64,000 nucleotides of DNA from Trichoderma breve (taxonomy: Eukaryota; Ascomycota; Sordariomycetes; Hypocreales; Hypocreaceae). Positions 43,549 through 53,703 of this stretch are shown one piece after another (position 1 is the first letter of the stretch; each line of letters begins with the position of its first letter). The position numbers and the translations under genes are program-made. The notes beneath the pieces were generated by a model. That model searched no databases, was not told the origin of the DNA, and saw nothing but the letters and a program-made list of their open reading frames with translations. The DNA lies in assembly GCF_028502605.1 (NCBI RefSeq), contig NC_079234.1:1426001-1490000 (forward strand), given 5' to 3'.

Positions 43549-46500
43549 ATGGCTTCCCTTGATTGGGAGTCTCATAAAGCTGAGATTCAACGTCTTTATA
43601 TCGATGAAAATAAGAAAATATTGGAAGTGGTTCACGAGATGAAATTCTCTCGGAATTTTATTGCAAGGTCAGATTGTGATGCTGTTCAACAGAATTCAAT
43701 AACTTACCTGTCAATAGCGAATCCTCATACCAGCGAAAGTTGAGGGAATGGGGAATTAGGAAGAATCGTTTGGGAAAAGAGAACTGGAAAGTTATTGACT
43801 ATAAGATAAAAAAGAAGAAGCAACAGTCGGGGAAGACCCCCCAAGTTTACATTGATGGCAAATTATGTCCTTCGCAGAAGGTTCGAAAAGAAATAGCGCG
43901 TCAGGCGTTCTGTTCAACCATCGACAAGCTTTCTGTCCAAGTAGGTATGACGGTTTTGTTGCTCATGATTATCCGGGCTGATGACTGATTACTCGCCCAG
44001 ATATACCGTCACCAATGACACCAGATGGAATTCAAATATGCTCTCCAGCATCATCTAATTCCCCTAACCTGTGGCCCTTAGGTTCGCCTTGGCTCGAATT
44101 TTTAGATATCCTTCCTTCGGACGTCTTTAAACGTAAATTGAACAATTTTACATATTAATGATATGGGAAAGTTTGCTAAATAAAGGCCTAGAAATCTGCA
44201 ATTGCCGAAGCCAATTTCCATTTCCATCCTGGTTAAAGGAGTCGAACCGCTTGGCCGATATATTACGCAATCCTGTCCATATCAAACAGTCTGGAGTCTC
44301 TCAGCCTCCAGAAACTTTTGTATCGAAAGAAGCACTTGGTATGATTGTGCCGAGATACCTCGAACAGGATCTTGGAGCTGCTAGCTTGCGATTTAGCTGT
44401 GATATCTCCAATACTCTCTTGTTTGAACTCTTTTGCTTTTCCAACAATTTTATACACGAATCATGGGCGACTGAGATTATGAAGAGCACTGGGTTCAACA
44501 CTCCGACGTCATTTAGGTGCCTCCTCTCAATGAGATCCATCGCAGCTGATACGTTGGTGGGTTGTTTCTTTGCAAGTGCGATGGAGACGGAAAATTTTGA
44601 CCTCTTAGAGATGATGTTAGATGAAGGGGTGGATCCAATTCTTCTGAAAGACCAAAGACAGATCCTGAAATTTACAGCCAAACACAGGAATACCGAAGTG
44701 GCCAATCGCTTGACTGATGCTATTTTCTCCCACCTGACTCATCTTTGTACGAAGGAGACATGGGAAGCCACTTTGAAGCTTGCATACGATGCTGGACGGA
44801 TATCTCTTTTATCTAGGATTATTCAAGCGGGAATGCCCATCCAAGATTTTGACTTGGCCCTCTCAATATTTTCAGCTATATTGGATGGCAAGGTTTCAGT
44901 CACGAAGCTTTTCCTTCAAAATGGCGTTGATGTCAATTTCCATACACGATTTTTAGAGGGCTACCGGGGAACAATCATTATCTATACCCTATCTTCTGAT
45001 GAATACGCTATATCACTCCTCGGCCTTGCTGCAATACGTGGCGACATCGAGATGATGTGCATGCTTTTGAACGCTGGTGCGGATATTGATGGACCTCACG
45101 ACTCTCTCTACTGCCCTTTGATCCTAGCATTGGACGGTAAACATTACTCTGCGGCAGAGATTCTAGTACAGGCTGGTGCAGACGTTCCACTTGCGGAAGC
45201 AAAGCAGTTTGAACTGTCAAAGCGAGAGAATTGGACTACTCGTGGTGATGAATGCCTCATCGACTATCTCTACGATGATAGCCAATCGTGTTTATACCTA
45301 TTAAATACTTTGGTGTCAAATGGGGCAAAGTCTCCTTACATCGCTATTATGAAAGCAGTCGAAAGCAACAACGCGGAATTTGCTCTTACAATATTACACC
45401 GACTTGGCGCATTTGAAGAGGAGCCCGGAGACTTGGGTCATGACGCCATACACTATGCCATTGTTCTCGAGAAAAAGGAGCTTGTTTGGAGATTTCACTT
45501 AGCCGGTCTCCCTCTTGCAAAAGCTGTCCGTTGGATTCCTAGCGAAGAAATGCTAGATTTCCTAGAATCTCTTGGTATCATATCTGACATTCCTTGCACA
45601 AACTGGGCTAGGATCATAGGCGCTGCAAGGATTCTAAAAAAGCAAACACTCGCCCAGCGTCTTATGCTTCTAAGTACCAGCAGCTGCACTGATCTACCCT
45701 TACCAGCGTTTCCGTTGCCCGAAATGGCTTCTTGGCAGCGCGAAATGGAGTATCTTAGACAAGATATTTCACAAGGACTCCCATCCTCGGGATTAGTACT
45801 TAGAGTTGCTGGTTGGAGTGCTGAAGCTTTTACGAACCCAATGCTAGACATTGCCGATCCAGTCGTACCCATTATGGGGCTGTTTTTGGTCCATGCACAC
45901 AACTTGTCTCTTCCTGCAGCTGCACATGTCGTTGGCAACGGATTTCTACACTCTATAGGTCTACTACTGGATGCTGGTGGGGATGCGATAACTGCACAAG
46001 CTCATTTAAGCGAATATTATAATTTACATGAGTGGCTAAAGAACGAAACAGTTCCAGACAGGTTTATTGGGAGTATGGATTGGTGTGCGCAGCGAGCCAT
46101 GACAGGTAAATGCCATTGCAAGGGCAACTTCTGGCTTGCATGTGGCTCATGCAACGAGAAATCTGTCCTGGTAACAATTGCCAATGGGGGTAGCCTTCCC
46201 CTGTTTCAGACATTTCTCTCTTCTTTCAAATGGAGCAGCCAAGACATAGGGAAGGCACTTGTTGCCGTTTTGGATTCGAGGAGGAACCGCAGCGTGATCC
46301 AGGAATTATTGGCTTTGCACCCAGACCCCAACGCAATATACAAGGGAAAAACAATTCTCGAATCTGCGGCGCGACATACAGAGGTCTCGATAGTGCGCAA
46401 CCTCTTGCGAATTGGTGCGAGTGCCCAAAGCATTGGATTCGCCCTACAGAGAGCAGCCCATTGTGGGCATTTGGAACTGATTAACATGCTGCTTGAGGCT

Positions 46501-46926
46501 GGCGCAGACGTCAAATGCCCGGCTCGGAAAGGGGTTGCAACCGCACTGCAAAGTGTGGCAGATCTCGGACTAATCGGTATTGCTTCTCAATTGATTGATG
46601 CTGGAGCAGATATAAATGCGTTAGGGTACGGGAAGTACAGCAGAACAGCGCTGCAGAGGGCAGCATCAAACGGCCGCATCGACATGCTGCACATGCTTCT
46701 CTGTCGGGGTGCCAGGATTTATGATGATGTTTCTAATCAGGGCTACAGAGCGAATTATGTTCGAGCAGTTCGAATGGCCGAGCAAAACGGCCACAAAGCT
46801 GCCGCAAAATTACTCAAATCTCACGGTGGCTGGACTGATGAAGATAGGATCTTGTATTCCCAGATTTACGAATGGGACATTGAGCTTGCCTGCCTCGATG
46901 ATGATGACTACCTAGAAGAATATTGA
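43549..46926 (+). CDS. Clr5-domain ankyrin-repeat protein, 4 exons
   Basis: 1072 aa. Exons: 43549-43667, 43718-43944, 44001-44132, 44186-46926 (3219 nt, in frame). The N-terminus WESHKAEIQRLYIDENKKIL then VVHEMKFSRNFIASESSYQR and KLREWGIRKN is a Clr5 domain, a short helical module found at the N-terminus of many fungal ankyrin proteins and named after S. pombe Clr5, a silencing factor. A Pro/Ser linker follows (PSPMTPDGIQICSPASSNSP). The rest is ankyrin or ankyrin-like helical repeats, clearest near the C-terminus (LQRAAHCGHLELINMLLEAG, LQRAASNGRIDMLHMLLCRG). A Cys-rich patch (MTGKCHCKGNFWLACGSCNE) interrupts the array. Same orientation as the NLR, 1.7 kb downstream. The DNA-binding role of Clr5 domains is inference. 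Confidence 0.88.
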
Positions 46927-47439
46927 TGCATGTTAAAGGACATCTAAAAAACACATTTGGCTTCCTTCCAATTTATCTCCTTCTTCTTTGTCTTCCTCTC
47001 ATAAAATGCTAGTGCATCCGCAGGTTAATAGTAGGAGACTCGACTTATCGAGTGGGCTAACCGTTTGCTTGATCGCTGAAGGCTACACCAACATCCTTAA
47101 ACATGCAATCATTTAATCCATCGGATAATACACCTACACGAGATGCAATGTGGTGCCTATCGGACCGTCTTCTTGAGTGCTTCGGACAATAATTGATACA
47201 TATTTGGTTTCTGCGCCGCAACTCTCTTCAATGGCGAGGGACGAGATGCCTCTGTTACGCGAGCTAGGCTACTACACAGCTGTCGTATGTTTTGGCCTAA
47301 AGGAACGAAAAAGACAAAAGAAAACAAAAAAAATAAGACAAAGTGAAACAAAACAAAATAAGAGAGGAATGTATAAAATTGGGTCGTGAGTTCATACTTC
47401 TGCAGTAACGTTATAAGCTTGGGCTGTGGGTGCTCTAGT
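46927..47439. other. 3' flank of Clr5-ankyrin gene
   Basis: No ORF supported; an A-rich block near 47305-47370 precedes the 5S gene. Confidence 0.4.
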
Positions 47440-47558
47440 ACATACGACCATAGGTAGTGGAAAACTCGGGGTCCCGTCTGCTCCCCCATAGATAAGCCAC
47501 TAACCGGCAGATTAGTCGTTGGGTGGGTGACCACCAGCGAACACCGGCTGTTGTATGT
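47440..47558 (+). rRNA. 5S ribosomal RNA (helix class B, variant)
   Basis: 119-bp plus-strand copy. Arms GGTAGTGG and CCACTAACC as at 12224. It differs from all other copies by reading GATTAGTCGTTGGG where the others have GATTAGTAGTTG or a close form. Followed by a T-run. Confidence 0.92.
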
Positions 47559-49214
47559 TTTTTCTTTTTTCTTTTTTGCTTTTCCCCATTTCCTTGTCTT
47601 CTAGCGTCTCCTGAGTGTTCCTGGTCTGTGTCCGATTGTGATTGTTGCGTTCTTTGTGCCTGTCTTGGGTCTCTTGGCTCATCATCTCTTCCATCTTCCT
47701 CCCTTACATATCGTCTCTCCCTTATGTCTTGTCCCTGTATGCTAGTATCTCTGATAACTCCTGCTCCTTCTCCATTCTCCGGCAATTCTTACACCTCCTA
47801 CCACAAGTCAATGAAGCAATGTGTGTAGCAATGACACGGATTCTAATATGATGTCAGAGTGAAAAGGACAACAAATCATGATTTGTACTTACATGAACAG
47901 ACCACAAAAAACCCACTTAACCCATCCTTGAGCCACATATAGAGGCCTTGAGCACAAGCGTCTTTCCAGCTTAGTAACAATATCTTAGCAAATAAGTGCC
48001 TACCATGATACAATTCATGAGGCACAACTAGGGGGATAGAATCGGGTATCACTGTTTCGAGGGCTGGCCCAATACCAAGAGTCCTGTTGACGAAGGCGAC
48101 ATATACGCTCACATATAGCAATCACCTGTAGGATGGTTTTATTCGGGCACTGTTATTATTATTCGATGCTTTCTGGTGTCTCAGTTGAATGATTCCGGGC
48201 TCCTCGTCGATTGCTGCTGCCAAGAGAGAAGCGAGTCGATGCTGAATACTGCTCTAGAGGATGGCGGAGCTGATGAAATGAGAAGGACCATGTACGCGTA
48301 ACTTCAAATTGCCTGCTAAAATTAGGACTATTGGAGCCCCCATATCGATATGTGAATTCCTGGTTGCCGTATTTTATTCTCTCAATCGCTTTCTCTTTCT
48401 CCACGTTTGTCACTAGTGATCAGACATTTCTTCAACAGTAGCTGCCTTATACTCACATTGTGAACTCTACAACAACGCAAAATTTTGAGCCCATCAGAAG
48501 CAGAAATTCTTTCTCATCGTATTTCACAGTGAGCAATGTACTTATGGGGATTGCTGTGTTTTCGTGTACAAGTACCATTCTGGTACCAAGATGCTTGCCA
48601 ATATCGAGAAATGAAGCGCCTGCAAAGTGCCGTGTCTTGAGCAATTGCCAAGTTTGCCACGCAATATAGACCCAGCTAGGATAATAGTGGGTGCAGTATT
48701 CGAAATGCCTAAAGAATGCAATATGACCATTTTTCTTTGTCGGCAGTTGAGAAAGACACTTGACAGGTGGCAGCAGCATTGAAGTATAAGTAATAGATCA
48801 CTTACCTGCGTGCCTCACAAACTTCTGATGTCGTAAAAACTCTATTGCAAAAGCCGTCGCGGTTGTCTTCTACATCCACCCATTCATTCGTCCATTCACC
48901 CCATAGATTAACAAATGTTTTGAATGGTTCTGAAACCAAATGGGTGGTCGATGAATGAAGAGTGGAAGGCCTTTGGCTAGCGGCGCGTGCATGATGAAGG
49001 GGAGAATCGGAGCCAGATGAAATGTGAAGTTTCAGGCAATGAACTTATAGCTTGAACATGTGTTTATCCCTCAAAATACTCTATCCATTGACCCCATGCT
49101 GAAGGACTCAGTGATGAGCTTGAATCGTCAACAGAGGGTCTGGTTCCACCTTTTACGCTTGTTCGTAGCTCACGGAGACTAAGTATAAGAAGCCCACTAC
49201 GACTCCATACAAGC
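47559..49214. other. gene-poor stretch with possible degenerate coding on minus strand
   Basis: Minus-strand frames at 48453-48779 (FAGASFLDIGKHLGTRMVLV) and 48159-48413 look partly protein-like but do not join through any legal splice pair that keeps frame. No domain recognised. Left uncalled. Confidence 0.3.
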
Positions 49215-49333
49215 ACATACGACCATATCCATTGGAAAATACGGGGTCCCGTCTGCTCCCCCAGAGTCAAGCCAATGAGAGGCAGATTAGTAGTTGAGTG
49301 GGTGACCATCAGCGAACACCGGCTGTTGTATGT
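49215..49333 (+). rRNA. 5S ribosomal RNA (helix class C)
   Basis: 119-bp plus-strand copy nearly identical to the one at 12043 on the other strand: arms TCCATTGG and CCAATGAGA, loop CCAGAGTCAAGCC. The Pol III terminator is a short T4 run. Confidence 0.93.
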
Positions 49334-49806
49334 TTTGCAGTTTTTTTGGTCGCTGTTTTGTAGTTTTTTTTGCGGTTGCTGCTCCGTAATCTTGAACATA
49401 TCCATTATACGGAGTTGCAGGCTCAAATGGCATTGAGTTGGTGGGGCTCGCTACAATAATACGAGCACCGGGGACAGCGAACCATTGTCATTTTAGGTGT
49501 TAAAGCGCTCTGGAAACCGGGGGCGGACCTTGAGCTCACTCTCCGTATTACATACAAAAGACACGAGTAATCCACTGCTATCCCTGGATAAGCAGAACTA
49601 GCAGCGATCACTTACAGGGCACCCGTTTAAGCTATAAGCACATATATAACTGACAGCCCGTTTCGTGAATCAATGAACAAAGGGGTAGCCTCTCCTCGAG
49701 CGTTCAAGTTTACCCAACATTCCCTGGATTCGCTCTTTCTGGTGGCGGCGGATTGACTCTCAATCTTGACAACAGCAACGTGAATACAATACTGCTCTTT
49801 GCCATC
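49334..49806. other. promoter side of aspartic protease gene
   Basis: No ORF. TATA-like CATATATAAC at about 49640-49649, roughly 160 bp before the chosen ATG. Confidence 0.4.
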
Positions 49807-50973
49807 ATGCCTGGTGTCAGAAACATCTCAGCATCTTTACTGCTTGCCGGCCAAGCCGCTGTCAACATCCTGCCGGACAATGTATTCAACGTTCCCTTGA
49901 CGCGGATCATGAACCTGGAGTATTACGGCATGGAGTTCGAAGTTGGCAATCCTCCTCAGCGGTCTTTTCTCAAAATCGACACCGGCAGTCCCACGATTGG
50001 CTTTATCTCACCGCGGAGCAACATGTGCCTGCGTCCGGAGCATCCGTGTGATCCTCTGGGAACTTACGATAACCTCACTTCGTCAACAGCGGTGGTGGCA
50101 TTCCCAGGCAGCTATCCCAACTACAACGATGGACTGCTGGACGGCGGCAGAGGTATCTTTGTCAATGACACGCTTCGATTTGCAGGCGTTTGCGTTGATG
50201 ATTTTGTTCTTGGCTCGACCGATAGCTTCAACCTCGATGTTCGGCTGTCGCAGTCCAACCCGTTTGCAGGTATCATGGGCTTGAACGCTTTGTGTTTCGG
50301 GTCCCAGTGCGACGTCTACCCGACTTTGGTTCAACAGCTTTCGGACCGTGACATTTTGAAGACTCGTGCGTTTAGCATCTACCTAGGCCAGGATGAACCG
50401 CACGCAACTGGCCATCTTCTCCTGGGTGGTGTGGACGAAGGTAAGAGGGATGGGCCCGTCTTTACACAGAAATTAGATTCGCCATGGGAGGTTGAGTATT
50501 CGTCCTTTACACTGGACAAGGACGGAGAGAAGACGGTGTGGCCTATAGAGCCCGGAAACACAGTCAGTTGGGACACGGGTGCGGCCTATTTTGGTCTGCC
50601 CACGGCTGTGTTCAACGCTGTTGCTGCCGTTCTTGAGCTTCCTGCAAACGTTACTTCGACTCAGGATCCGTATGAGGTGGACTGCAAGCACCGCGACATT
50701 GTTGACACAGTCCTTGAAGTCGGATTCCCAGGCAATGGAACCATCAAGATACCCGTGGGCCGCCTGGTCACGACGCTCGACTCAGGCAAATGTGTCACTT
50801 ATGCGCTGAATGGAATTGGTGGCCCTGGGGAGACGGATATTGCGACCAACTTTGGAGCGCCTTTCCTTCGCAGTGTTTATGCAACTTACAACCTGGACAC
50901 TCTGGAGCTGACTTATAGCCAGGTGAAGTATACAGATGAGGAGCGGATTGTGGCGATTCCCGCAGCTAATTAG
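49807..50973 (+). CDS. pepsin-like aspartic protease (family A1)
   Basis: Intronless 388-aa protein, predicted secreted endopeptidase. First catalytic motif FLKIDTGSPTIGF (about residue 57), flap-side region less clear, second catalytic motif VSWDTGAAYFGLP (about 258). Also visible are PFAGIMGLNALCFG and LLLGGVDEGKRDG, the usual strands after each lobe, and a C-terminal FGAPFLRSVYATYNLDTLEL matching the IGDXFLR-Y-VFD element. The N-terminal 20 residues are moderately hydrophobic (SASLLLAGQAAVNILP) and could be a signal peptide. The frame is open upstream to 49753 only through a TTG, so the ATG at 49807 is chosen; a further 5' exon is possible. Confidence 0.86.
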   Translation: MPGVRNISASLLLAGQAAVNILPDNVFNVPLTRIMNLEYYGMEFEVGNPPQRSFLKIDTGSPTIGFISPRSNMCLRPEHPCDPLGTYDNLTSSTAVVAFPGSYPNYNDGLLDGGRGIFVNDTLRFAGVCVDDFVLGSTDSFNLDVRLSQSNPFAGIMGLNALCFGSQCDVYPTLVQQLSDRDILKTRAFSIYLGQDEPHATGHLLLGGVDEGKRDGPVFTQKLDSPWEVEYSSFTLDKDGEKTVWPIEPGNTVSWDTGAAYFGLPTAVFNAVAAVLELPANVTSTQDPYEVDCKHRDIVDTVLEVGFPGNGTIKIPVGRLVTTLDSGKCVTYALNGIGGPGETDIATNFGAPFLRSVYATYNLDTLELTYSQVKYTDEERIVAIPAAN

Positions 50974-51892
50974 GAAAGCTTGGTGGAAGAGCTGCTGTGT
51001 TACGCGAGCATATTAAAATAGACCTTAATGATAATCCTGTCTCTACTATACAATTATTCTTAACGATATCATGCGATTGAGTAAGAGTGAGATCCCAAAA
51101 TACTGTAGGGTCTTGCTCTCCCTTGGCACTAGCGAATGGAGAACTATTCTGCATTTATGGAGCAATCTTACATGTACTTTCGTGAGCCTAGCTATCTGTT
51201 GCTGTCCCTTGGAAGGCCTTGCAAGAAAGCAGATACGAAATGCCGCCAAGATACTGTTCTGGACCGTTATCCTGAACTATGTATTCTATCTCTTCGTAGC
51301 GCCGGAAGTCGGAATTAAAGATGCAGTGAGATCTTTATCTTGTACCACTTTTCGGTACCATTGAAACTTCTTACATGGATAAGTGCAAGATGTCGCCGCC
51401 AACCCTCTCTAACACTCAAAGCATGCATATGCATTTTGAAGTTTACATTCAATGCCACCTGAAATATGACTGTTCGTAATCAATAGTATTGTAGTAATGT
51501 GCTTAGCATTTTCATAGAGAAGCCCTGAAAATATACGTATTCAATGGATTGTTTCAAGGGAGCTCGAAGTGGCTGAGCCATCAATATTGCGTTGAACACA
51601 GTGGGCGATTCGTCATTAACCGCCGAAATGCACCAACGCTGCCATAGTCTAGTTTACCAAGATTTGTGTAAGCTGGTATATGCAACCAACTGGCGAATTA
51701 ACTACTAGTAAGCAAGCCACTAGGCCTGTTTAAAGTCGGGAACTCCTCACATGTCGAATCCTTCGACGATAGGATTATCACGCAGATCGAGAGCGTGCTT
51801 TAATATCCCTCATTCTATTGTCAAATACAGTCGATTGCCAAAAAAGCCATCATTAACTTGAAAATCAGTTGAAATTAATACTAGGAACCGCC
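50974..51892. other. intergenic
   Basis: About 0.9 kb. A plus-strand frame at 51071-51364 has a hydrophobic run but no Kozak-like start or domain; not called. Confidence 0.4.
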
Positions 51893-52481
51893 ATGAGCCC
51901 TATACTGAGCGTGTCTACAAAAATTGAGATCGCGGCGTCTCCAGCTGCTGTCCGATCAGTGGTACGCAAAAAATCTACCTTTACCCATGGCAAACATCAT
52001 GATAGAATCGCCCTGTGTACTGAATATTCGCTTGCAGTTCCTAGACTTTGCCCGATACACGCAATGGAAGCCAGGCTGGATCATTCAGCCGGTTGACGCT
52101 AACAAGCAGCCACTCGACCTGAAACCTGGTGATGGCCTCAAAGTCAGCATGGACGGAAAGGCTCATAACCCAGTGGTAGTGGTAGGTTTCAATGTGACTG
52201 GAATGATGAGCAATAGATGTGCTAAATCGCGAAAGGAAAACTCGCCCAAATCTTTCCAATGGGAAGGATCACTGTTTGGGCTTGGAAAAGGCGTCCATCA
52301 GTTTCACTTTGAACCAAGCGAAACGAATCCAGGAGGCACCACGTTTACACAAGGAGAGGACTTTCGAGGACTCCTGATCACACTCTCCTCGCCATGGTGG
52401 AGTGGAAGGAAGTTTGACATGGACCCTTGGGATAAATTCAATGCCGATCTGAAGAACGAGGTGGAGAAGTCTTCGAACTAG
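51893..52481 (+). CDS. SRPBCC/START-like domain protein
   Basis: 170 aa from exons 51893-51961 and 52038-52481. The pattern of the START/Bet v1-like fold (polyketide cyclase superfamily) is clear: VSTKIEIAASPAAVRSVFLD then FARYTQWKPGWI at the N-terminus, SFQWEGSLFGLGKGVHQFHF in the centre, and a long C-terminal helix (WDKFNADLKNEVEKSS). The family binds hydrophobic ligands in a helix-grip cavity; ligand and role here are unknown. The intron removes what would be an in-frame junction at VRSV/FLDF, and this is where the family's first strand meets the first helix. Confidence 0.85.
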
Positions 52482-52645
52482 GGCTCCAGGCGCATTTCAC
52501 TTTCTTCTAAGCGCCCAAAGACACAGAAGGCTGCTCTCATCTGCTACAAAACTAGCAGGCTGACCGGCCAAAGAGTTATCTCGCTCTTCGTCCTCATATA
52601 GTACTTTGCTTTCCGTTATATAGCAATTCTACTACTATCACCATC

Positions 52646-52764
52646 ACATACGACCATAGGTAGAGGAGAATTCGGGGTCCCGTCTGCTCCCCCATAGACA
52701 AGCCTCTAACCGGCAGATTAGTAGTTGAGTGGGTGACCATCAGCGAACACCGGCTGTTGTATGT
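52646..52764 (+). rRNA. 5S ribosomal RNA (helix class A)
   Basis: 119-bp plus-strand copy. Arms GGTAGAGG and CCTCTAACC; nearly the same as the copy at 2754 on the opposite strand. Ends in a clean T7 run. Confidence 0.95.
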
Positions 52765-52874
52765 TTTTTTCTTTTTGGTAGTCTTGATAATTAGTATATT
52801 ATTTGGGATCGAAGTTGTCTGCTTGCTTTGCTACCATGTATGCAACCATGGGAGGCGACTTGCACCGTGGATGT

Positions 52875-52904
52875 ATCTACTAGATGTGGACACATCCAGT
52901 AGAT
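52875..52904. repeat. near-perfect inverted repeat, 14-bp arms
   Basis: Arms ATCTACTAGATGTG and CACATCCAGTAGAT with one mismatch and a 2-bp centre. The arm contains the same TCTACTAGA word that makes up the array upstream of the NLR gene. Confidence 0.7.
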
Positions 52905-53343
52905 GTAAATATATCTAGTGAGTGTGGACCAAAGCAAAGTTTCTCCCGAACCATTGTGGAACTCACTGTCAGCGTAATTCCTCCACTGACATAATGTCAC
53001 AATTAGACGTCTGTCCAAGTAACCGTATTTGATTCATGATAGTAATAGTTAGGTAATTCTCATATCGCACAGGCACATGAACAGTGAAAAGTTGGGAGGA
53101 GACCAAGATGAGTGGAGTAAAAGTCTTAAAGATTGGAAATGTTGGAATAGTAACGGCAACTTATTTAAAAGTCACTGAGCTGCTAGACATGTAGATTAAA
53201 GCCTCTCAGATATATTAAACAGTGATTTACAAGATGTGCACCTAATTGAAACATAACATTCTCGGCAAAGTGGCGGGTTGTTTGCTCTATCCCGCTGCTT
53301 GCTTGTATTTTGCGCATTAAGTGTCACAGACCTCATGGCGGTG

Positions 53344-53703
53344 TCACAATCGCTCCATCCATATCAATTTCTTCAGACCGCTCCAAGGTAGCGACAGCAA
53401 ACCTGCTTCGCCATCCTCGTGAAATTCCCTACCATGCTCAAAGTCAACCACAACCACTCGGCCGACGAAGAAAATGTTCACATCCACATCGCCATGAACC
53501 AACAGCAGGCCGCGAAAACTGTGAAGATGAGCCTCGCATTTGGACAAGCCATGGATGCAGGTCGGCTCTCCATCAACTTCTTGCAACAAGACTCCCATGG
53601 CGTTACTGTCGTCAGTCAGATGGCCGAGGAATTTGGGTGTATTGGGGTGCATATTTGGATGATGACCTGCCACTTCGCAGCGCCTCTGGGTGAAGGCGTA
53701 CAA
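53344..53703 (-). pseudogene. protein-kinase-like (APH-type fold) remnant
   Basis: Minus-strand frame with the end-to-end order of fungal kinase-like proteins: TPKFLGHLTD, then a hinge-like MGVLLQEVDGEP, CEAHLHSF, the catalytic loop LLVHGDVDVNIFF and the metal-binding VVVVDFEHG. The N-lobe with the ATP-binding lysine is missing: upstream frames (53704-54062) do not continue it in one reading, and the protein stops soon after the DFE motif. Read as a truncated, decayed copy of a kinase-like gene; a short functional fragment cannot be excluded. Confidence 0.5.

Noticed and set aside
47876..48779. Minus-strand frames that might form a spliced gene
   Set aside because: The only donor/acceptor choices put a stop in the next exon, and no domain was recognised; kept only as a note in the gap entry.
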